Source: Hymenobacter sp. YC55 (lineage in GTDB: Bacteria > Bacteroidota > Bacteroidia > Cytophagales > Hymenobacteraceae). Taken from it: DNA of 64,000 nt. Location of the stretch: positions 186,001-250,000 of the forward strand of contig NZ_JARNTX010000001.1 of the NCBI RefSeq assembly GCF_029433095.1. Reading direction: 5' to 3'. The notes under the pieces were generated by a model. That model did no database searches, was not told the origin of the DNA, and saw only the letters and a program-made list of their open reading frames with translations. Position numbers and translations under genes: made by a program. Positions 58,792 to 64,000 of the stretch are shown here, piece after piece. How positions within the stretch are numbered: position 1 is the stretch's first letter; each line of letters starts with the position of its first letter.

Positions 58792-59439
58792 ATGCGCCTC
58801 AACCCTAAATTGCTTATTGGACTCGGCCTACTGATAGTCTTCAGTTATTTTCTGAAAGACCTTGTTTTCAACGACGACCAATACGCGGCCCGGCTCCGCA
58901 AGGCCCGCCAAGAGAAATCCGACAGCTTCCGGCGGGTGCAAGGCTCACCGCTGAGTCAGGAGCAGCGCAACGTTTTCGACAGCCTGCGCTACTACACGCC
59001 CAACATAGCGTATCGCGTCGAGGCTCAGCTAGAGCCTTTCAGTCAGCGAGATACGGTTGAAATCCCCTTGACTGGAGGCAAATCCGATAAATACCTGCGG
59101 TGGGGCCGTGCTTCCTTTGCGCTCGATAATCAGCCGCAGAAACTAACCCTGTTTCTGAAGGCCGACGGCAAAGATTCCACGCTCTTCATCCCCTTCACCG
59201 ACAAAACCAACGGCTTCGCTACCTACGGCGGCGGCCGCTACCTCGATGCCGCCAAGCCAGCCGCCGGCGATACCGAAATTACGCTCGATTTCAACGAAGC
59301 CTACAACCCCTTCTGCGCCTACAACGACGGTTTTGCCTGCCCCGTGCCGCCCCAAGACAACCGCTTGGCCGTGGAAATCAAGGCCGGCGAACAAGCCTTC
59401 CACGACCACGCCGCGCATGGCGAGGAGGCAACTCATTAA
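58792..59439 (+). CDS. DUF1684 protein
   Basis: A 215-residue protein with an N-terminal membrane span (LLIGLGLLIVFSYFLKDLVF) and a DUF1684 domain. The domain signature is visible: TNGFATYGGGRYLD, LDFNEAYNPFCAYNDGFACP and PQDNRLAVEIKAGE. The function of the family is unknown. It is anchored to the inner membrane or secreted, and the end is His-rich (FHDHAAHGEEATH), suggesting metal binding. Confidence 0.85.
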   Translation: MRLNPKLLIGLGLLIVFSYFLKDLVFNDDQYAARLRKARQEKSDSFRRVQGSPLSQEQRNVFDSLRYYTPNIAYRVEAQLEPFSQRDTVEIPLTGGKSDKYLRWGRASFALDNQPQKLTLFLKADGKDSTLFIPFTDKTNGFATYGGGRYLDAAKPAAGDTEITLDFNEAYNPFCAYNDGFACPVPPQDNRLAVEIKAGEQAFHDHAAHGEEATH

Positions 59440-59724
59440 GGGTTCAATGTCATTCCGACATTCCGCGCATCAAGCGGAGAGAGGAAGCTGATGTTAAGCC
59501 CTCAACGACCTTATCCAGATTACTTCTGCGTTGGAGTGACAACGTTCTATTTAGATATGGACTAGCCATTAATTAACAGACGTAAACGCAGCAGTCTTTG
59601 GGGCATTGAAGCCGCTCGTCTGAATCCGTACCTTTGCCGCCGCTGTTGCCAGTTGCCAGTTATCAGTTTATTCGACTACTGGCCTCCAAAGCCAACAATC
59701 AACAACCAGCCTTCAACAAGTAAA
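59440..59724. repeat. intergenic repeat element before pheT
   Basis: 'tgtcattccgacattccgc' (59448-59466) and 'ggagtgacaacgttc' (59534-59548) form loose inverted ends around AT-richer sequence. The words resemble repeats common between Hymenobacter genes. No second copy is in the window. Confidence 0.35.
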
Positions 59725-62160
59725 ATGAAAATATCCCTCGACTGGCTCCGCACGCTCATTCCCACCGACAAACCCGCCGTGGAAATCGGCAAGCTGCTGA
59801 CAGGTTCCGGGCTGGAAGTGGAAGGCATTGAAGAGCTGGAAAGCGTGCCGGGTGGCCTACGCGGCGTGGTGCTCGGCACTGTGCTTACCCGCGAGAAGCA
59901 CCCTGATGCCGACAAGCTAAGCCTGACCACAGTAGATGTAGGCGACGGTACGCCCCGCCAAATTGTGTGCGGCGCGCCCAACGTAGCGGCCGGCCAGCGC
60001 GTGGTAGTGGCCCTGGATGGCGCCGTGCTGCACCCAAGCCAAGGCGAGCCATTCAAGATCAAGAAGTCGAAAATCAGGGGCGCCGCTTCCGAAGGCATGA
60101 TCTGCGCCGAAGACGAAATCGGCCTCGGTACATCCCACGCTGGCATCATGGTGCTTGATACTGACCTGCCCAACGGCACCCCCGCCGCCGACTACTTCGG
60201 CCTTGGCTCTGATTCAGTATTCGAAATTGGCTTGACGCCTAACCGCGCCGACGCGGCCTCCCACTACGGCGTGGCCCGCGAACTACGCGCCTTGCTGCGT
60301 CAGCCCTGCCACCTGCCGGATGTGAGCAAGTTTCACGCGCCCACCGAAGCTACTCAGAACATAGCCGTTACGATTGAGGACACCGAGGCCTGCCCACGCT
60401 ATGCGGGGGTGCTGATGGAGAACGTGCAGGTAGGACCTTCGCCGGAGTGGTTGCAGCGGCGCTTGCGCAGCATTGGCCTCTCGCCCATCAACAACGTGGT
60501 AGACGTCACCAACTTCGTGCTGCACGAGTTGGGCCAGCCCCTGCACGCCTTCGACGCCAACCAGATTACAGGCAACCAAATCCGGGTAAAGCGCGCCATC
60601 GCGGGGGAGAAGTTCGTTACCCTCGACAGCGCCGAACGCCCATTGAAAGGCGAAGACTTGGTTATTGCCGATGCCAACGGCGCCCCGATGGCGCTGGCCG
60701 GTGTATTCGGGGGCAAGACGTCGGGCGTGTCCAATGACACCACCCGGGTGTTCTTGGAAAGCGCCTACTTCCAGCCTGCTGCCGTGCGCAAAACCAGCCA
60801 AACGCATCAGCTGAAAACTGACGCTTCGTTCCGCTTCGAGCGGGGCACCGACCCCAACATGGTGCTGCCGGCCCTGAAGCGGGCGGCTCTGCTGCTGCAA
60901 GAAGTGGCTGGCGCTACCGTAGCCGCGCCCATCGTGGACGAGTACCCAAATCATATCGGCCACACGCCAGTGCGTTTGCGTTTGCCCCGCGTCGAGAAGT
61001 TGGTCGGCCAGTTCATCGCGCCCGAGCGTATTCGTCAGATCCTGACCGACCTTGATATTCTGATTGCCGAAGAAAACCAGGATGCCAACGGCCACGCCGA
61101 ATGGATTCTGTCGGTGCCGCCGCACAAGGTAGACGTGACCCGTGAGGCTGATGTTATCGAGGAAATCCTGCGCATCTATGGTTTCGACCACGTGGCCTTG
61201 CGGCCGCACAACTCGGCGTCGTTCCTGGCTAGTTTCGTGAAGCCCGACCCAGAAATCTTGCGCCAGAACATTTCGCGCTTGCTGAGTGGCATAGGCTTTT
61301 CGGAAATTATCACCAACTCCATCACCAACTCCGCCTACTTCCAGAAGCCAGGCGAGAAGAACGAGGGGTTGGTGCCGCTGCTCAACTTCAACAGCGCCGA
61401 CCTCGACGTGATGCGCCCCACCATGCTGCACAGCGGCCTGGAAGTGGTGCGCTACAACATCAACCGTCGCCAGCGCGACCTGAAGCTTTACGAGTTCGGC
61501 AAAACTTACCACCGCGTAGCCGACGGCCAGTATCAGGAAAAGAACCAACTCGTGATTTACCTGACCGGCAACGCTACCGCCGAAACCTGGCAGCAAAAGT
61601 CGGAGAAGGCGACGTATCACCAATTGGCAGGTGCCGTACAGCAGGTGTTGGCGGCGCTTGGCTTCGGTTCGCCTACCTCGCAGCCGGTGCAGCACCCGTA
61701 TTTGGCTGGAGGCCTGACGTTGCTTGCTCAAAACCAACCCGTAGCACAGCTCGGTGCCGTGTCGGGCGCGGTGCTCAAGCAAGTGGACGTAACGCAGCCG
61801 GTGTGGTACGCCGAGCTGGATTGGGATTGGCTGGTTAAGAAGTACAAGAACACCCTCGTGGCCCGTGAGCTACCGAAGTTCCCGGAGGTCCGCCGCGACC
61901 TGTCGTTGGTGGTCGACAAAACCATCACCTTCGACCAGCTCCAGCAGATTGCCCGCCGCACCGAGAAGAAGCTGCTGCAATCGGTGAACGTGTTCGACGT
62001 GTACGAAGGCGAGAACCTCGGCGCGGGCAAGAAGTCGTATTCAGTGAGCTTCCTGCTCCAAGATACCACCCAGACCCTCACCGACCAGGCCATCGACTCG
62101 GTGATGCAGCGCCTAATTCAGCAGTTCGAACAGCAGGCCGGCGCCGTTATCCGGCGGTAG
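59725..62160 (+). CDS. pheT: phenylalanine-tRNA ligase beta subunit
   Basis: It charges tRNA-Phe with its alpha partner (not in this window). I use the ATG at 59725 (MKISLDWLRTLIPTDKPAVE), giving 811 residues, near the usual 800. It has an N-terminal tRNA-binding EMAP-like domain (about 40-150, VVLGTVLTREKHPDADKLSL), B3/B4 domains (about 210-380), B5 (about 400-470), a core catalytic-like domain, and a C-terminal anticodon-binding FDX-ACB domain (about 715-811, PKFPEVRRDLSLVVD). It is the first gene of the pheT-S1-zapA-rny group. Confidence 0.96.
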   Translation: MKISLDWLRTLIPTDKPAVEIGKLLTGSGLEVEGIEELESVPGGLRGVVLGTVLTREKHPDADKLSLTTVDVGDGTPRQIVCGAPNVAAGQRVVVALDGAVLHPSQGEPFKIKKSKIRGAASEGMICAEDEIGLGTSHAGIMVLDTDLPNGTPAADYFGLGSDSVFEIGLTPNRADAASHYGVARELRALLRQPCHLPDVSKFHAPTEATQNIAVTIEDTEACPRYAGVLMENVQVGPSPEWLQRRLRSIGLSPINNVVDVTNFVLHELGQPLHAFDANQITGNQIRVKRAIAGEKFVTLDSAERPLKGEDLVIADANGAPMALAGVFGGKTSGVSNDTTRVFLESAYFQPAAVRKTSQTHQLKTDASFRFERGTDPNMVLPALKRAALLLQEVAGATVAAPIVDEYPNHIGHTPVRLRLPRVEKLVGQFIAPERIRQILTDLDILIAEENQDANGHAEWILSVPPHKVDVTREADVIEEILRIYGFDHVALRPHNSASFLASFVKPDPEILRQNISRLLSGIGFSEIITNSITNSAYFQKPGEKNEGLVPLLNFNSADLDVMRPTMLHSGLEVVRYNINRRQRDLKLYEFGKTYHRVADGQYQEKNQLVIYLTGNATAETWQQKSEKATYHQLAGAVQQVLAALGFGSPTSQPVQHPYLAGGLTLLAQNQPVAQLGAVSGAVLKQVDVTQPVWYAELDWDWLVKKYKNTLVARELPKFPEVRRDLSLVVDKTITFDQLQQIARRTEKKLLQSVNVFDVYEGENLGAGKKSYSVSFLLQDTTQTLTDQAIDSVMQRLIQQFEQQAGAVIRR

Positions 62161-62183
62161 TACAGCTTGTATTCCTAGACCTA

Positions 62184-62498
62184 ATGGAAAAATCAGAGGA
62201 CAACTTTCCTATGGTGGATTGGGCCGAAGTGCATCTGCGCTTTCCCGTGGGTCAATGTATAAAAGGGAGAGTTTTAATCCATGCGCACTTCGGAGTGTTT
62301 GTGGACATAGATTATCCAACAGTAAGGGGACTCATACGAATTCCAGATTTCAAGGAATCAACTGACGAGCCTATGTCGCCGGATTGCTTTCCGCTTATCA
62401 ACTCCTTGGTGAAAGGAGTTGTACTTGGGTATACTCATCATAACTGTCAAGTTGTGATAAGTATGAAGCCTAGCTTGGTTGAACAAGCATGTGGATAG
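62184..62498 (+). CDS. S1-like RNA-binding protein
   Basis: A 104-residue protein that looks like a single S1 domain: FPVGQCIKGRVLIHAHFGVFVDID, a loop LIRIPDF, and VVISMKPS at the end, as in S1 repeats that bind RNA. It is 23 bases after pheT. It may be a small regulatory or ribosome-related protein. Confidence 0.65.
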   Translation: MEKSEDNFPMVDWAEVHLRFPVGQCIKGRVLIHAHFGVFVDIDYPTVRGLIRIPDFKESTDEPMSPDCFPLINSLVKGVVLGYTHHNCQVVISMKPSLVEQACG

Positions 62499-62589
62499 CT
62501 TTCCCACATTTTGGGTAACAACGAAAAACTGCCAACTTGCCCGAACGACGAACGCATACAAATGCGTTCTAGCAAAAACTTCTATTCGC

Positions 62590-62886
62590 ATGGCCTCCTC
62601 TCAGCAGCTTGCTCAACTCGACCGCCTGGAGCGGCAGGTGAACACCTTAGTGTCTGCCTATCAGCGGTTGCGCGAGGAATTGGCTGATGCGCAAACTACT
62701 GTCGAGCAGCTTCGGGCCGACGTGCGCGACCGGGAGCGGCAGCTTAAGGATTTCCAGAATCAGGAGAATATAGTTAAACTTGTCAATACCATAGCCGGAG
62801 AACCGGCCAATGTCAACGAGCTAAAACTGCGCCTCAACGAATACATCCGCGAAATAGATAAGTGCCTTGCCTATTTGAGGGAGTAA
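62590..62886 (+). CDS. coiled-coil protein next to zapA
   Basis: I use the ATG at 62590 (MASSQQLAQLDRLERQVNTL). The 98-residue protein is one long coiled coil for the first 60 residues (heptads with Leu), ending with a short helix DKCLAYLRE. It lies 36 bases before zapA. Such a coiled coil beside zapA may act in division like ZapB. It could also be structural. The longer upstream frame is not needed. Confidence 0.7.
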   Translation: MASSQQLAQLDRLERQVNTLVSAYQRLREELADAQTTVEQLRADVRDRERQLKDFQNQENIVKLVNTIAGEPANVNELKLRLNEYIREIDKCLAYLRE

Positions 62887-62922
62887 CCGCAACCACCATC
62901 CACCCCACCCACGACTGCTCCC

Positions 62923-63213
62923 ATGAGCGAACTATCCATCAAAATCCGCATAGCCGATCGGGACTACCCAATGCGCGTCGAACCTCAGGACGAGGAACGG
63001 TTGCGTATGGCTGGTCGCCTATTAGGTGAGCGGATCAAGGAATTTCGCGAGCAATACGGCATTCAGGACAAGCAAGACCTGCTGGCCATGATTGCGCTGT
63101 CCACGATGGCTGACCGTTTGAAAGTTAGCAAGGAAAAAGATGGTACTGATACAGTACTGACCGAGCGCCTAGCGCGTCTCGATGAGTTGTTATCAGGAGT
63201 GGTGCTCGTCTGA
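62923..63213 (+). CDS. zapA: cell division protein ZapA
   Basis: ZapA bundles FtsZ filaments at mid-cell. The 96-residue protein fits the family: beta start LSIKIRIADRDYPMRVEP, then AGRLLGERIKEFREQYG, and the conserved KQDLLAMIALSTMADRLK helix, followed by a coiled end. It lies between the coiled-coil gene and the rny gene, an order common in Bacteroidota. Confidence 0.9.
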   Translation: MSELSIKIRIADRDYPMRVEPQDEERLRMAGRLLGERIKEFREQYGIQDKQDLLAMIALSTMADRLKVSKEKDGTDTVLTERLARLDELLSGVVLV

Positions 63214-63253
63214 AAAAGAGAAACAGACGACGCATCAGCGTAATTTTAGTTTG

Positions 63254-63285
63254 AACCCCGACAGTGCGACAAGCGCGGCGGGGTT
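63254..63285 (+). terminator. terminator after zapA
   Basis: AACCCCG (63254-63260) pairs with CGGGGTT (63279-63285) around an 18-base loop, in the zapA-rny gap. It is modest. Confidence 0.45.
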
Positions 63286-63346
63286 GTTTGGCATACGGCC
63301 CTACTGCTGGTTATGGTTTTCAATCATCCTTCCAAAACCATAGCTC

Positions 63347-64000
63347 ATGTCCACCACTATCTATATTGTCTTAGCCGCTGTGCTGGCCCTTGTGGTCGGC
63401 ATCGTGGTGGGGCGCTTGCTGGCCGGCAAGGCCAACAAGGACCACGAAGCCGAGGCCAAAGCCCGCGCTCAACAACTGCTGGCCGAAGCCGAGCAGCAAG
63501 CCAACCGTACCCGCGACGAGCGAATTCAGCAGTCGAAAGACAAGTTTCGCACCCTTAAGCAAGAGTTTGAGCAAGAGAGCCGCCGCCAAAAGCAGGCGCT
63601 AGAGCAGGAGCTAACCGAGCGCCGCGCCACTGTAGTGGAGCAAGAGCAAGCCATCAAGAAGCTAACCGACACCACGCAGCGGCAGCTTGAGCAGATTCAG
63701 CGCAAGGAAACCGAGTTGGATGCCACCCGGGAGCGGATAGAAGCGCAGAGCCAAGCACAGCGCGAGAAGCTGGAGGCCCAAGACGAAAAGCGCCGCGCCA
63801 CACTGGAAGCGCAACTAGCCAAGCTTCAGCAGCGCGAGGAAGAAGTGGAAACCGAGCTAGAGCAGACCCGCCACCACTTGAATGAGCAACTGCATCAAGT
63901 GCAAAGCCAACTGGAAACCATTTCAGGCTTGACGGCTGCCGAAGCACGGGAACAGCTAGTAGAGTCGTTGAAGAATGAAGCGCAGATTCAGGCTTCTTCT
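63347..64000 (+). CDS. rny: ribonuclease Y, 5' part
   Basis: RNase Y starts mRNA decay from the membrane. The frame opens at ATG 63347 (MSTTIYIVLAAVLALVVGIV) and stays open to the end of the window. It has an N-terminal membrane helix (3-22), then a long Glu/Gln/Arg coiled coil (about 30-190) and the start of the conserved ISGLTAAEAREQLVESLKNE segment, typical before the KH domain. The KH and HD parts lie beyond the window. Confidence 0.9.
   Translation, partial: MSTTIYIVLAAVLALVVGIVVGRLLAGKANKDHEAEAKARAQQLLAEAEQQANRTRDERIQQSKDKFRTLKQEFEQESRRQKQALEQELTERRATVVEQEQAIKKLTDTTQRQLEQIQRKETELDATRERIEAQSQAQREKLEAQDEKRRATLEAQLAKLQQREEEVETELEQTRHHLNEQLHQVQSQLETISGLTAAEAREQLVESLKNEAQIQASS

Noticed and set aside
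60283..61782. A 499-codon open frame opposite pheT
   Set aside because: It is the antisense shadow of a highly conserved, GC-rich gene; no family pattern is visible and pheT explains the region.
63216..63346. 6S RNA, which often lies after zapA in Proteobacteria
   Set aside because: The 130-base gap is too short for 6S RNA and contains only a modest terminator-like hairpin.

Overview
The window comes from a GC-rich Bacteroidota chromosome, most likely Hymenobacter or a close relative. The evidence is a hybrid two-component system with an AraC output domain, a fungalysin-type protease ending in a type IX secretion sorting domain, Bacteroidota-style lipoproteins, a tmRNA whose tag reads GEYSYAMAA, and the zapA/rny/pheT neighbourhood. 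No species assignment is possible from sequence inspection alone.

Left chromosomal part (1-9603): the 5' part of dnaX (minus strand), a very large hybrid sensor/regulator, a small secreted peptide, a prolyl oligopeptidase gene split by a single-base frameshift, and ssrA (tmRNA).

Prophage (about 9580/9592-48626, roughly 39 kb): a contractile-tailed (myovirus-like) temperate phage sits in the 3' end of ssrA. The left attachment site lies in the T-arm/acceptor end of ssrA. The right site is a copy of the last 14 bases plus an upstream 7-base block, separated by five mismatched bases. Next to attL are a tyrosine integrase and a low-GC cargo operon of an AAA ATPase and an RloB-like protein. On the minus strand follow tail tip/collar, baseplate, hub, tape measure, tail assembly chaperone with a -1 frameshift site, tube, sheath, a lysis cassette (lysozyme, XhlA-like membrane protein, candidate u-spanin, small membrane protein), capsid, and a ClpP-type protease fused to a scaffold. 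On the plus strand, diverging from there, are small and large terminase, a DUF1320-like protein, a portal fused to a MuF domain, a gpG-type morphogenesis protein and neck proteins. The head module is Mu-like but no transposase is visible. A second AT-rich cargo gene (CxxC, HNH-like) separates this from the early region.

The early region (minus strand, 37637-47954) is a dense operon of mostly unknown small genes. It includes a nuclease-like protein, an ASCH-domain protein and a replication initiator-like protein whose gene carries eight 12-bp-phased iterons, probably the phage origin. It also holds a third cargo slot (YodC-like gene plus an unknown gene) bounded by twin terminators. A divergent lysogeny switch (small minus-strand gene versus XRE repressor on plus) sits just before attR, with three similar ATGAA-N4-TTCAT-like palindromes as candidate operators.

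Right chromosomal part (48627-64000): the displaced terminator presumed to belong to ssrA, a 42-residue basic membrane peptide, an M36 metallopeptidase, a Thr/Pro-rich secreted protein, a 58-bp perfect palindrome, uvsE, envelope proteins, a metallophosphoesterase, radC, a DUF1684 protein, pheT, an S1-like protein, a coiled-coil protein next to zapA, and the start of rny (RNase Y).
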